From assembly GCF_900537075.1 (NCBI RefSeq), contig NZ_UNRA01000001.1, forward strand, positions 1,140,191 to 1,204,190: DNA of 64,000 nucleotides. Reading direction: 5' to 3'. Each line of letters opens with the position of its first letter. The first letter of the stretch is position 1. Source of the stretch: Tropicibacter sp. Alg240-R139. Lineage in GTDB: Bacteria; Pseudomonadota; Alphaproteobacteria; Rhodobacterales; Rhodobacteraceae. Positions 53,186 through 61,799 of this stretch are shown one piece after another. The position numbers and the translations under genes were made by a program. The notes beneath the pieces were generated by a model. The model worked only from the letters and a program-made list of their open reading frames with translations. It was not told where the DNA came from and searched no databases.

Positions 53186-54075
53186 AGTGGGGTGTCTCCT
53201 GAAACATAAGTTGCCGCGGCCTGCAGCGCGCGGGCAAGGGCGTCGGCGCGGGATGCACCGCTGGCCTCGGCCGCAATATGGGCGGCCATGAAGGTATCTC
53301 CCGCACCGGTCACGCGGGTGACCAGAACTTCGGGCGGGGTTTGGCTGATCAGGTCTGCGGCGTCTGCTTCGGTCGCGGCGTTACCGCCATCGGTGACCAG
53401 AACGCGTAAGGCGCCACGCGCCAGTAGGCCGCGCGCCGCATCGGCGGAGGTATCGAATTGCGTCTGACAGAGCAGCCCGGCCTCTTCGAGGTTCACATAA
53501 AGCGTGGCGCGGGCCGAGTTGACAAAGGGCAACAACCGTTCGGCCTTGCCGGGCGAGGCAGGGGCGACGCGCAGGTCTGCGGCAGAAAAGGCGGGGCTGC
53601 GGGCAATCTCTTCGAGCAGAGAAACGGTTAAGTTGCCGTCGAGCGCGACGAACCCGTCAAATGGCGCACCCTGACTGCCAAGCGACCCGTCGTGCAACGG
53701 GCCAAGGATTTTGGCTCCCGCGGCCTCAAGCGAATGGGCGTCCGCAATGGCAGCGATCAGCCCGTTGGCGCCCTCGACCGCCATGTAGCGGTCGGTTGGC
53801 AGGTCTTCGGACCGATAAATCAGATCAGTGCGCATGCCCATCTGCAGGCACGAGCGCACCAGCTCGTCTCCCTCGGCATCGCGACCGATTGCCGTGAGCA
53901 ATGTCGGGGCCATTCCAAACCGGGCGAGTGTCATGGCGATGTTCATGGCCACACCGCCGGGGAGGCGGGTGATGCGGCCGGGAACGTCCGATCCCTGGCG
54001 CATGTGGCTGGCGGATCGACCGATAATGTCCCACAGGACGGATCCGATACATAGGATGTCTTTACGCTCTGTCAT
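53182..54075 (-). CDS. psuK: PfkB-family pseudouridine kinase
   Basis: This 297-residue ribokinase-fold enzyme phosphorylates pseudouridine before PsuG acts. PfkB marks are the N-terminal RLPGGVAMNIAMTLARFG and the C-terminal anion hole VTGAGDTFMAAHIA, with the catalytic Asp in GAGD. Substrate assignment rests on the 4-bp overlap with psuG. It is the first gene of the pair. Confidence 0.9.
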   Translation of the reverse strand: MTERKDILCIGSVLWDIIGRSASHMRQGSDVPGRITRLPGGVAMNIAMTLARFGMAPTLLTAIGRDAEGDELVRSCLQMGMRTDLIYRSEDLPTDRYMAVEGANGLIAAIADAHSLEAAGAKILGPLHDGSLGSQGAPFDGFVALDGNLTVSLLEEIARSPAFSAADLRVAPASPGKAERLLPFVNSARATLYVNLEEAGLLCQTQFDTSADAARGLLARGALRVLVTDGGNAATEADAADLISQTPPEVLVTRVTGAGDTFMAAHIAAEASGASRADALARALQAAATYVSGDTPL

Positions 54076-54120
54076 TTGCTGTACATGCAGCAGCGGGCAA
54101 GGCAGCGCAAGAGTTCGACG

Positions 54121-54924
54121 TCAGCGCCTCGGAACAAAGAAAGTAAGCGACGCCCAATAGGTGTCCCAGACTGCTTCGCCGCCGTTTTCCAGCGGACGCA
54201 AAACCACGGAATCCAACAGATAGGTACGACTGGGTTGGGTTTGGATCAGCACCTCACCCCGGCCATCGGTTTGCAAGATTTGCATGTTGACGGTTCCCGT
54301 CGGCGCACGTTCGAAGATCGTTACTTGTGTCCTTGCAAGAGGTTGATCTTGATGGAGCAATTGGACCAGAAACCCGTCAGAAAGGTCATCTGTGTAAGGG
54401 TTTGCGCCCGCAATGAACTCGATCTCCATTCCGGTTATTTGGTCAGAGCCTTGGCCAACCCCCACTGCGATCAGCGCCTTGGCGCAACGCGTGTAGCGTT
54501 CATAAAACCCGTCCTCGGGCAGACCGCGCGCGCGATGTTGGCTCAGAACGTCTCCAAGACTCTTTTCTTCAACGAAAGCCTGAAATTTGGCCCACTCATG
54601 ATACTTCAGGGTCGAGGCTTGGGTCTGATGAACTATGGTCAACAGCCCGGGTTCTTGGACTGTTGTCTCTAGCGCCGGGATGTCACCCATCCGGCCCGTG
54701 TATTGCTCCACCTGACTGTTCTGGCGCAACTCAAATTGTTCAATTCGAGTGTCAAAGTACATCTGCGGACTGCCCTCAAACCCTTGACCGATCAAAAGAT
54801 TGGCAACCACGAGCTCGCCAGTTTCAACTTGATATTTTTTCGGTTCGATCCAAAACTCGTGCCCAAGGGCCAGCCTTGGTAGCGGCAGGCAAAGGGCAAT
54901 GAACAAAAGCAGACGGGGCAACAT
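54121..54924 (-). CDS. DUF4198 periplasmic protein (NikK-like)
   Basis: This is a 267-residue exported protein with signal peptide MLPRLLLFIALCLPLPRLALG. The mature N-terminus, HEFWIEPKKYQVETGELVVANL, is the DUF4198 signature; the free N-terminal His can bind metal. In Nik ECF systems DUF4198 proteins (NikK) capture nickel. The Gly-Gln-Gly-Phe-Glu-Gly segment also fits. Its start codon overlaps that of the divergent HupE gene inside the tetramer CATG (54922-54925), so a shared metal theme is likely. Confidence 0.82.
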   Translation of the reverse strand: MLPRLLLFIALCLPLPRLALGHEFWIEPKKYQVETGELVVANLLIGQGFEGSPQMYFDTRIEQFELRQNSQVEQYTGRMGDIPALETTVQEPGLLTIVHQTQASTLKYHEWAKFQAFVEEKSLGDVLSQHRARGLPEDGFYERYTRCAKALIAVGVGQGSDQITGMEIEFIAGANPYTDDLSDGFLVQLLHQDQPLARTQVTIFERAPTGTVNMQILQTDGRGEVLIQTQPSRTYLLDSVVLRPLENGGEAVWDTYWASLTFFVPRR

Positions 54925-56059
54925 GCGTGAAACCTGTATTGGGGTGGTCCACAAGCTGCGGTTCCTGACGGCGCTGTCAACCCTATGGCTGTGGGCCTTC
55001 ACGGCCACGGCCCATGAAGTTACTCCGACCATCGGCGATCTGAGCGTTCAGGAGGGGCAGCTGCGTCTAGAGCTGCGTCTGAATGTCGAAGCCTTTGTGG
55101 CTGGGATTGATCTGGATGGAATGGCAGACACGGATGCCTCTGATTTGTCGGATCAATACGATGACCTTCGTAAGATGGATTCGGTGTCGTTAGAGCGTCG
55201 GGTGGGCGATTTTGCGACTGGTTGGGCCGAAACGATCCGGGCCGAGGCGAACGGGCCAATCATTTGGGCCTATGAGGGTATCCGTATCCCCGTGGTGGGC
55301 AACGCCGAATTGCCGCGTGCGTCGGAACTCTTGTTGATCGGGGCGTTGCCCGAAAGATCCCAAAGCGTACGCATCACTTGGCCCGAGGGGGCAGGCGCTC
55401 TGGTCTTACGGCAGCAAGGCGTCGAGCAGCCCTATACCGGCTATTTGCAAGGCGGTGAAACCAGCCCACCTATTGCCTTGGACGGCGGCGCCTCGCGCAG
55501 CGCCTGGGAGGCGCTCGCCGCCTATGTTCCGGTTGGGTTTGACCACATCCTGCCACGTGGCACCGATCACATCCTGTTTGTGCTGGGTCTCTTTTTCCTC
55601 AGCGCGCGGTTGCGGCCTTTGCTGTGGCAGGTCACGGCCTTTACGCTGGCTCATACGGTCACGTTGGCGCTTGGGACGCTGGACGTGATCACCCTTAGCC
55701 CCGCCATTGTCGAGCCACTTATTGCCCTTTCAATCGTCTTTGTAGCGGTGGAAAACGTGTTTACCCGAAGATTGCACCGCTGGCGGCCCATGGTCGTGTT
55801 CGGCTTCGGCCTTTTGCACGGGTTGGGGTTTGCCAGCGTGTTGGGCAAGTTCGGTCTGCCGCAGGATCAGTTTTTTGCGGCGCTTCTGGGCTTCAACATA
55901 GGCGTCGAACTGGGGCAACTGGCTGTGATTGCCGCCGCCTTCCTGACCGTGGGCCTGTGGTTTCGCAACAAATATTGGTACCGAGGCCGGATTGCGATCC
56001 CGGCCTCGATCGTCATTGCTTTGATCGGGGCGTATTGGTTTGTGGAACGGGTGGTTTAA
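54923..56059 (+). CDS. HupE/UreJ family membrane protein
   Basis: This protein of about 378 residues has a signal peptide (LRFLTALSTLWLWAFTATA, mature start HE), an extracytoplasmic domain of about 170 residues, and six C-terminal helices. The HupE motif HILPRGTDHILFVLGL opens the membrane part and FTLAHTVTLAL follows. HupE/UreJ proteins are linked to nickel or cobalt uptake. Possible starts are ATG 54899, ATG 54923 and GTG 54941; all leave almost no space to the divergent DUF4198 gene. The 3' end overlaps the convergent thiE-like gene by four bases. Confidence 0.82.
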   Translation: MRETCIGVVHKLRFLTALSTLWLWAFTATAHEVTPTIGDLSVQEGQLRLELRLNVEAFVAGIDLDGMADTDASDLSDQYDDLRKMDSVSLERRVGDFATGWAETIRAEANGPIIWAYEGIRIPVVGNAELPRASELLLIGALPERSQSVRITWPEGAGALVLRQQGVEQPYTGYLQGGETSPPIALDGGASRSAWEALAAYVPVGFDHILPRGTDHILFVLGLFFLSARLRPLLWQVTAFTLAHTVTLALGTLDVITLSPAIVEPLIALSIVFVAVENVFTRRLHRWRPMVVFGFGLLHGLGFASVLGKFGLPQDQFFAALLGFNIGVELGQLAVIAAAFLTVGLWFRNKYWYRGRIAIPASIVIALIGAYWFVERVV

Positions 56060-56676
56060 CCCATCGCGGCGATCAAACCGTTGAGGGCCGCCAACGGGTC
56101 CTCGGCAGTCCAGATCTCCTCACCAATCCCAAAGAAGTCGGTGCACGGCGTCAAGGTGTGGATCAACTCAGGCGTCAAGCCGCCTTCGGCCACGATCGGG
56201 ACTTCGACCACGTCGGACCACCACTGAAACAGGTCTGTTTCGGCGACAGATCCGTCACCTAGCGTGGTGCTGCCCATGGGGCCAAAGCTGACGTAATCCA
56301 CGCCAGCTTCACCCGCGTTCAATCCGTCATGGCGCGAGGTGCCGCAAAAGCTGCCTACGATAGCGTCCGCGCCCAATTCCTTGCGGGCGGCACGGACCGA
56401 TTTGGCCGCGTCGGTCAGATGGACCCCATCCAAGCCAAGTCGCTGCGCCATCAGAACATGGTCCGAAATGACGATGGCGATGTCGCGGGCATGAGCCACT
56501 TCGCGCACCGCGTCTGCGGCGCGTGCCACGTGATCCTCGTCCGTGCTGGCAAGAGACAGGCGCAGGCAGGCGATCTCGACCCCGTCTAAAACACGGGCAA
56601 GCGTGTCGGGGTAGACATCAAGATCCAGGCTGGATGGCGTGGAAAGATAGATCTGCGGCAGCTCGGGCGTGTCCAT
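56056..56676 (-). CDS. Thiamine-phosphate synthase-like protein (ThiE/TenI superfamily)
   Basis: This is a 206-residue TIM-barrel protein. Family marks include DHVLMAQRLGLDGVHLTDAAKSVRAARK, GTSRHDGLNAGEAGVDYVSFGP and VAEGGLTPELI. Compared with classic ThiE, the N-terminal substrate loop is divergent and no thi genes are nearby, so it could be a TenI-like or degenerate member. If active, it would join HMP pyrophosphate and thiazole phosphate. It is monocistronic. Confidence 0.75.
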   Translation of the reverse strand: MDTPELPQIYLSTPSSLDLDVYPDTLARVLDGVEIACLRLSLASTDEDHVARAADAVREVAHARDIAIVISDHVLMAQRLGLDGVHLTDAAKSVRAARKELGADAIVGSFCGTSRHDGLNAGEAGVDYVSFGPMGSTTLGDGSVAETDLFQWWSDVVEVPIVAEGGLTPELIHTLTPCTDFFGIGEEIWTAEDPLAALNGLIAAMG

Positions 56677-56830
56677 GGGCGTCGGTCCTTATCCGTGTTT
56701 GGCGCGGTTTAGCGGATTGCGCGGGGGAAGGAAACTTTATTGGCTTGTCGTCGGTGCGAAAACACTGCCTTCTCTTGCCCTGCGGTCACAGCAGCAGTAG
56801 AGCAGGCAAGGTTTTTCAGGAGACGTGACG

Positions 56831-57577
56831 ATGCCAAGCGAGACCGCGCAACCCTCATTCGTGCTGGTACGGCCCCAGATGGGGGAAAACATCGGGGCCG
56901 CAGCGCGCGCGATGTGGAACTTTGGTCTGGACCGGATGCGTATTGTCGGACCGCGTGACGGCTGGCCCAACCCCAAGGCGGTTGCCATGTCGAGCGGGGC
57001 CGGTCGATTGCTGGACGAGGCGCAGATTTTTGACAATCTGGAAGGCGCCCTGTCGGACCGCACTTTTGTGTTTGCGACCACAGCGCGCTCGCGGGATCTG
57101 ACTAAGCCTGTTTACAGTCCTGAACGTGCGATGAAGATGGCCGCCGAAAAAGTTGTTGCTGGCGAACAGGTGGCCGTTCTCTTTGGTCCCGAACGCGCAG
57201 GTCTGGAAAACGAAGACATCGCCAAGGCCAACGCCATCATCTCTGTTCCTGTGAACCCGGAATATGCCTCGCTCAACCTGGGCCAATGCGTGCTGCTGAC
57301 CGCTTATGAATGGATGCGGCAGGTAAGTGATGTGACCCATGAATCTGAAGTACCTGGCAACAAGGGGGACTGGGCGACTGGTGTCGAGATTGAGAAACTC
57401 GTCGATCACTACGAGGAACGCCTCGGCGAGGCCGGGTTCTTTTATCCGCCTGCCAAGGCCGAAAGCATGAAGCTGAATTTGCGCAATCTGTGGAGCCGGA
57501 TGCGGTTGACGCGCGCGGATGTGCAGATGTTGCACGGCATCATGCGGCAAATGGTTCGTTGGAAAGAACGCGGCTAA
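56831..57577 (+). CDS. trmJ: tRNA/rRNA 2'-O-methyltransferase of the TrmJ type
   Basis: This is a 248-residue SPOUT-class (trefoil knot) methyltransferase. Motifs are VLVRPQMGENIGAAARAMWNFGL (1), VLFGPERAGLENEDIAKANAIISVPVNPEYASLNLGQ (2 and 3) and the C-terminal helical extension typical of TrmJ, which methylates position 32 of tRNA. AGGAG lies eight bases before the ATG at 56831. A GTG at 56825 is too close to that site. Confidence 0.9.
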   Translation: MPSETAQPSFVLVRPQMGENIGAAARAMWNFGLDRMRIVGPRDGWPNPKAVAMSSGAGRLLDEAQIFDNLEGALSDRTFVFATTARSRDLTKPVYSPERAMKMAAEKVVAGEQVAVLFGPERAGLENEDIAKANAIISVPVNPEYASLNLGQCVLLTAYEWMRQVSDVTHESEVPGNKGDWATGVEIEKLVDHYEERLGEAGFFYPPAKAESMKLNLRNLWSRMRLTRADVQMLHGIMRQMVRWKERG

Positions 57578-57637
57578 AGCTGGACGCCGCCCGACCACCG
57601 ACATAGCTTTCCATCCAAGACAACATCCGAGGACGCG

Positions 57638-58792
57638 ATGAGCCAAAAGCGCAATATCTTTGAAGAGGTCTCGGATCAGGCCCGTGACGAACAAACAGTG
57701 CAGCCGGGCATGATCGACAGGGGTCGCGGTGGTGCGCGCAATGCGATCAGGGCATGGTTGATGGTGCTCTTTGGGCTGGTCGTGGCGATGATCGTTGTGG
57801 GCGGGCTTACGCGGTTGACCGACAGTGGCTTGTCGATCACCGAATGGCGGCCGGTGACCGGTTCTATCCCGCCGATGTCCGAAGCTGAATGGCAGTCCGA
57901 ATTCGACAAATACAAGCAGATCGACCAGTGGCGCATTCAAAACCAGTGGATGGAACTGTCTGATTTCAAAGAGATCTACTGGTGGGAATGGGGCCATCGC
58001 CAACTGGGCCGCCTGATCGGTGTGGTTTGGGCGCTTGGATTTTTTGGCTTCATGGCTGCGCGCAAGATCCCCACCGGTTGGACCGGGCGGTTGTTTCTAC
58101 TGGGGGCTCTGGGGGGTGCTCAGGGCGCCATCGGCTGGTGGATGGTGGCATCCGGCGTGACGCAGGGCGAGGGGGTGACTTCGGTTGCAAGCTATCGCTT
58201 GGCAACGCATCTGGGGTTGGCCTTTGTGATCCTGGGTTTCATTGCATGGTATGTGTATATGTTGGGCCGGGACGAGCGTGACTTGATGCAGGCGCGGCGT
58301 GCGAAAGAAGCCAAACTGTTCTCTCTGTCCACGGGACTGATGCATTTCGCGTTCCTACAGATCGTTATCGGCGCATTTGTGGCTGGCATCGATGCGGGCC
58401 GATCCTTCACCGACTGGCCGCTGATCGGTGGGCAGCTTTTGCCACCGGACATGTCTGTGCTCGACCCGTGGTGGCGCAACCTGTTTGAAAGCCCTGGTCT
58501 GGTGCAGTTCATTCACCGCTGCGCGGGCTATCTGCTGTTTGTCTTTGGTGTCGTTGTCTGGCTGCGTGGCCGTCAGAGCGCACATCCCCAGACGCGCTTT
58601 GCCTTTAGCGCGGTTTTTGCTGCCCTGTCGCTGCAAGTCGTTCTGGGCATCACGACCGTCGTCTACGCCGCACCCTGGCAAATCGCGATTGTACACCAGC
58701 TGCTGGCTGTGATCCTGTGGGCGCTGATCCTGCGCGCCCGCTTCCTGAGCGCTTACCCCGTCGCAACGTCTGTTCGAGGAAACCCTGCATGA
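57638..58792 (+). CDS. ctaA: Haem A synthase (COX15/CtaA)
   Basis: This 384-residue inner-membrane protein has eight helices. It oxidises haem O to haem A for cytochrome aa3 oxidase. Family marks are GGLTRLTDSGLSITEWRPVTG, WWEWGHRQLGRLIGVVWALGF and IHRCAGYLL; the histidines of GHRQLGR and FIHRCAGYL are haem ligands. The length and Cox15-like N-terminus match the alphaproteobacterial type. Its stop overlaps the start of the M32 carboxypeptidase by four bases. Confidence 0.94.
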   Translation: MSQKRNIFEEVSDQARDEQTVQPGMIDRGRGGARNAIRAWLMVLFGLVVAMIVVGGLTRLTDSGLSITEWRPVTGSIPPMSEAEWQSEFDKYKQIDQWRIQNQWMELSDFKEIYWWEWGHRQLGRLIGVVWALGFFGFMAARKIPTGWTGRLFLLGALGGAQGAIGWWMVASGVTQGEGVTSVASYRLATHLGLAFVILGFIAWYVYMLGRDERDLMQARRAKEAKLFSLSTGLMHFAFLQIVIGAFVAGIDAGRSFTDWPLIGGQLLPPDMSVLDPWWRNLFESPGLVQFIHRCAGYLLFVFGVVVWLRGRQSAHPQTRFAFSAVFAALSLQVVLGITTVVYAAPWQIAIVHQLLAVILWALILRARFLSAYPVATSVRGNPA

Positions 58793-60258
58793 CCGCCTTT
58801 GATAATCTAATGGCCTTTCAACGCGACACTTCTGCTCTGGGACAGATTGCGGGGCGTCTGGGTTGGGATCAGGAAACTATGATGCCGCGCGGTGCCGCAG
58901 GCCAGCGTGGGCTGGAAATGGCCGCGATTGAATCGGTGCTGCATGCGCGCAAATCCGATCCGCGCGTTGGCGAGTGGCTAGAGGCAGCCCAGGCCCCGGA
59001 CGCGGTCGGATCAGCGCAGTTGCGCGAAATCCGCCGTGCTTATGAGCGCGCCCAAAAGGTGCCAGCCGATCTGGCCAAGAAACTGGCACAGGTGACGTCC
59101 GTGGCACAGGGAAAATGGGCTCAGGCCCGCGCCGACGAAGATGTGGCCACCTTTCTTCCCGTACTCGAAGAAGTGGTGGCGCTGAAGCGCGAAGAAGGCG
59201 AAGCTTTGGCCAATGGTGGCGACGTCTACGATGCCTTGGTTGAAGACTACGAACCCCATACCACAAGCGATGATATTGCCGCGATCTTCGACGCGATGCG
59301 TCCGCGCCTAGTGGCATTACGTGCTGCAGTTCTAGAGCGTCCTAAGCTCAAAGGCGTTGAGGGAGAGTTCGACGAAAACGCACAGATGAAGCTGTCGCGG
59401 CATTTGGCAAAAACCTTTGGATATGACATGAGCAAGGGGCGTGTGGACAAGGCGGTTCACCCTTTTAGCTCAGGCAGCGGCTCAGATGTTCGTATTACCA
59501 CGAGAACCAGCCTGACCGACCCGTTCAACTGTTTTTATTCCACAATTCACGAAGTCGGCCACGCTGCCTATGAGCAGGGGATAGATCCGTCATTTGAACT
59601 GACCCCTTTGGGGCGTGGCGTGTCGATGGGTGTGCACGAAAGCCAAAGCCGGATCTACGAAAACCAGTTGGGCCGCAGCCGTGCCTTTACCGGTTGGTTG
59701 TTCGAGCAGATGAAAAACGCATTTGGTGATTTTGGTCTGGATACGGCGGATGAATTCTATGCGGCCGTGAACCGCGTGCAAAACGGGTGCATTCGGACCG
59801 AGGCGGACGAGGTGCAGTACAACCTGCACATCATGCTACGGTTCGATCTGGAGCGCGCAATAATGAGCGGCGATCTGCAGGTCGCAGAGATCGAATCCGC
59901 ATGGAATGATCGTTTCAAAGCCGATTTCGGTTATGCCGTCGATAAACCCTCGAACGGCGTGTTGCAGGATGTGCATTGGTCGGTCGGTTATATGGGCTAT
60001 TTCCCGACCTATTCTTTGGGCAATGTCTATGCCGGCTGCCTTTACGAGGCGCTGCGTGAGGCTGTGCCGAACCTTGATGATCAACTTGCCCAAGGCGATA
60101 CCTCGGGTGCCACCGGTTGGCTGCGCAAAAACCTACAGCATCATGGCAGCCTTTTTGCACCGCGCGACGTGATCGAGCAAGCAAGCGGCAAGACGCCGGG
60201 ACCGGATGCATTGTTGGGTTATGTCGAACGGAAATTCGGCGAAATATACGGATTGTAA
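58789..60258 (+). CDS. M32 family metallocarboxypeptidase (Taq type)
   Basis: This 489-residue cytosolic zinc exopeptidase removes C-terminal amino acids. The zinc site HEVGH is at 254-258, followed by a downstream Glu in VHESQSRIYENQLGRS. The family ends (GRLGWDQETMMPRGA and YFPTYSLGNVYAGCL) are present. The ATG at 58789 is preceded by GAGGAA. The 4-bp overlap with ctaA couples the two genes, though no functional link is obvious. Confidence 0.93.
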   Translation: MTAFDNLMAFQRDTSALGQIAGRLGWDQETMMPRGAAGQRGLEMAAIESVLHARKSDPRVGEWLEAAQAPDAVGSAQLREIRRAYERAQKVPADLAKKLAQVTSVAQGKWAQARADEDVATFLPVLEEVVALKREEGEALANGGDVYDALVEDYEPHTTSDDIAAIFDAMRPRLVALRAAVLERPKLKGVEGEFDENAQMKLSRHLAKTFGYDMSKGRVDKAVHPFSSGSGSDVRITTRTSLTDPFNCFYSTIHEVGHAAYEQGIDPSFELTPLGRGVSMGVHESQSRIYENQLGRSRAFTGWLFEQMKNAFGDFGLDTADEFYAAVNRVQNGCIRTEADEVQYNLHIMLRFDLERAIMSGDLQVAEIESAWNDRFKADFGYAVDKPSNGVLQDVHWSVGYMGYFPTYSLGNVYAGCLYEALREAVPNLDDQLAQGDTSGATGWLRKNLQHHGSLFAPRDVIEQASGKTPGPDALLGYVERKFGEIYGL

Positions 60259-60337
60259 CGTCGAAAACGGGTCTCAATCGTGCCCCATTTCCGTGTTTGT
60301 CTGCGCTGGACTATTATCGGAACAGTCGCAGGTAAAC

Positions 60338-61537
60338 ATGGGCAACGCGCCAATCGAATTTGGAACCAGCACGCTGTTCCGACTCGACACAGGAAAGGCA
60401 TTTGATCGCGTTCGGTTGATCTTCGAACGCGTTCATGCGTGCGACCCGGATGCCGGCGTGCATTTGAGTTGGGCTTGGCTGCGGAGTTTGTTTCAGGATT
60501 ATCCGGGGCGCTGTCGGATCTATGCCTTTTCACCAACCAATAAGATAGAAGACTCGCTCGTGTTTCTCCCCCTTCGGATGGATTTGCATTGGAGCGACAC
60601 CCGACAATCTTTCGTAACACGCTACGCCGCCATGGGACGGCTCAACCTCTCGGATTACACCGGTTTTATCTGCTCTGATGAAACGGTGATCAGCGCCTTT
60701 GCACGGGCCTTGCAATCCGAACCTTGGGCGCGCCTGTCTTTGAGGTATGAGATCACGGGGCGCAGAAGTCAGACTTTTACTGCGGGGTTTGACCAGAATG
60801 AGGTGACTGCCAGCTGGCCCGAAAGCCGGTCGTCCAAAGGGGTTGTCAACGATCTCTTGTGCCCAAGGATACCTGTTCCAAACACGCGGGATGAATATCT
60901 TGCGATGTTGAGCCAGAAGATGCGCAAAAAACTCCGCCGCGCGGAACGTCAAGTCGAACGCATGGGAGCGAGGGTGTTTCAATCTACGCGGGCAGAGCAG
61001 GCCGCACATCAGACCTTGATTCTGGAACATTGGGCAAAATTCTGGGACGGCAAGAAGACCATTGAAAACCGCGACAGATTTAGGGCGCGGTATCATGAAC
61101 ACCTCTCCCGTGCCATGCAGATGGGAGGACTCCAACTTATCACGCTTTGGGCTGGAGATCGTTTTTTGGGGGGGACGGCAAACCTGATCGATCAGGAGCA
61201 GGCGGTTCTGCACAGTATAGTAGAAGGGCGCGATGATGATGCTGGGATGGACATCGGCATTGTGTTGAATGCCGAAGTGGTAAGTCGCGCGGCCCAGATG
61301 AAGTTGAATTGGATCGATCTGGGACACGGCAATCACGACTACAAGTATCGACTGGGCGCCCAAGATCGCGCTGTGAGCTATCTGGTTTTGAGGCGGCGCA
61401 GCCGATCAATTTCCGAGCAATTGGACCCCGCCATGGTGCCGATGGCGATTGAGGCGACAAAAAGGTTCATACGAGCGCGAAAACATGAAAAAGCTCGTGC
61501 CGCAATTGGGCAATTGCGTGGATTTATCAAAATCTGA
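60338..61537 (+). CDS. CelD-like GNAT-fold acetyltransferase
   Basis: This is a 399-residue protein of the Acetyltransf_6 (CelD/BioF2-like, FemAB-related) family: a FHLSWAWLRSLF-like start (VHLSWAWLRSLFQDYPG), SQKMRKKLRRAERQVERMGARVF in the middle, and the acyl-CoA region LQLITLWAGDRFLGGTANLI. Known relatives act in exopolysaccharide or cellulose synthesis or join amino acids to cell wall precursors. No polysaccharide genes are near, so the substrate is unknown. The longer upstream frame lacks family features; the ATG at 60338 follows CAGG. It is followed by repeat copy D. Confidence 0.78.
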   Translation: MGNAPIEFGTSTLFRLDTGKAFDRVRLIFERVHACDPDAGVHLSWAWLRSLFQDYPGRCRIYAFSPTNKIEDSLVFLPLRMDLHWSDTRQSFVTRYAAMGRLNLSDYTGFICSDETVISAFARALQSEPWARLSLRYEITGRRSQTFTAGFDQNEVTASWPESRSSKGVVNDLLCPRIPVPNTRDEYLAMLSQKMRKKLRRAERQVERMGARVFQSTRAEQAAHQTLILEHWAKFWDGKKTIENRDRFRARYHEHLSRAMQMGGLQLITLWAGDRFLGGTANLIDQEQAVLHSIVEGRDDDAGMDIGIVLNAEVVSRAAQMKLNWIDLGHGNHDYKYRLGAQDRAVSYLVLRRRSRSISEQLDPAMVPMAIEATKRFIRARKHEKARAAIGQLRGFIKI

Positions 61538-61593
61538 CGTCTCTCAAGGTCAGGGGACGCGCTCCGGTATCCGAACACAGGCTTTCTGCGGTA

Positions 61594-61674
61594 ACGCGCC
61601 GCGCGCAGCGCGGCGCTCGGCCCAACGGGAAGAGGTGTTTCGTTAGAAACATCGACGACGGGCGGGAACGCCCC
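61594..61674 (-). repeat. Dispersed structured repeat, copy D (partial)
   Basis: Read on the minus strand, this copy has the left half of the element: the arm with CCCGCCCGTCGTCGATG, hairpin 1 identical to copy A (TGTTTC-TAAC-GAAACA), the CACCTCTTCCCGTTGGGCC segment and a changed hairpin 2 (GCGCCGCGC-TGC-GCGCGGCGC). The CCGCTAGCGG palindrome, hairpin 4 and right terminal arm are not recognisable, so it is truncated or strongly diverged. It lies between the CelD-like gene and the gyrA terminator, downstream of gyrA on the same strand. Confidence 0.8.
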
Positions 61675-61744
61675 CGGGACACTTTGGCGATGTCCCATCC
61701 TGTTACTCTCGATTTGCGCGCAACCAAAAACATGCGAGCCAACG

Positions 61745-61778
61745 AAAAAGCCCGCCCCTGTAGTAAACAGACGCGGGC
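61745..61778 (-). terminator. Rho-independent terminator of gyrA
   Basis: On the minus strand GCCCGC..CTG pairs with CAG..GCGGGC, followed by five T. It begins 21 bp after the gyrA stop codon. Confidence 0.8.
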
Positions 61779-61799
61779 CAATTTGCATACGCGGAACGA

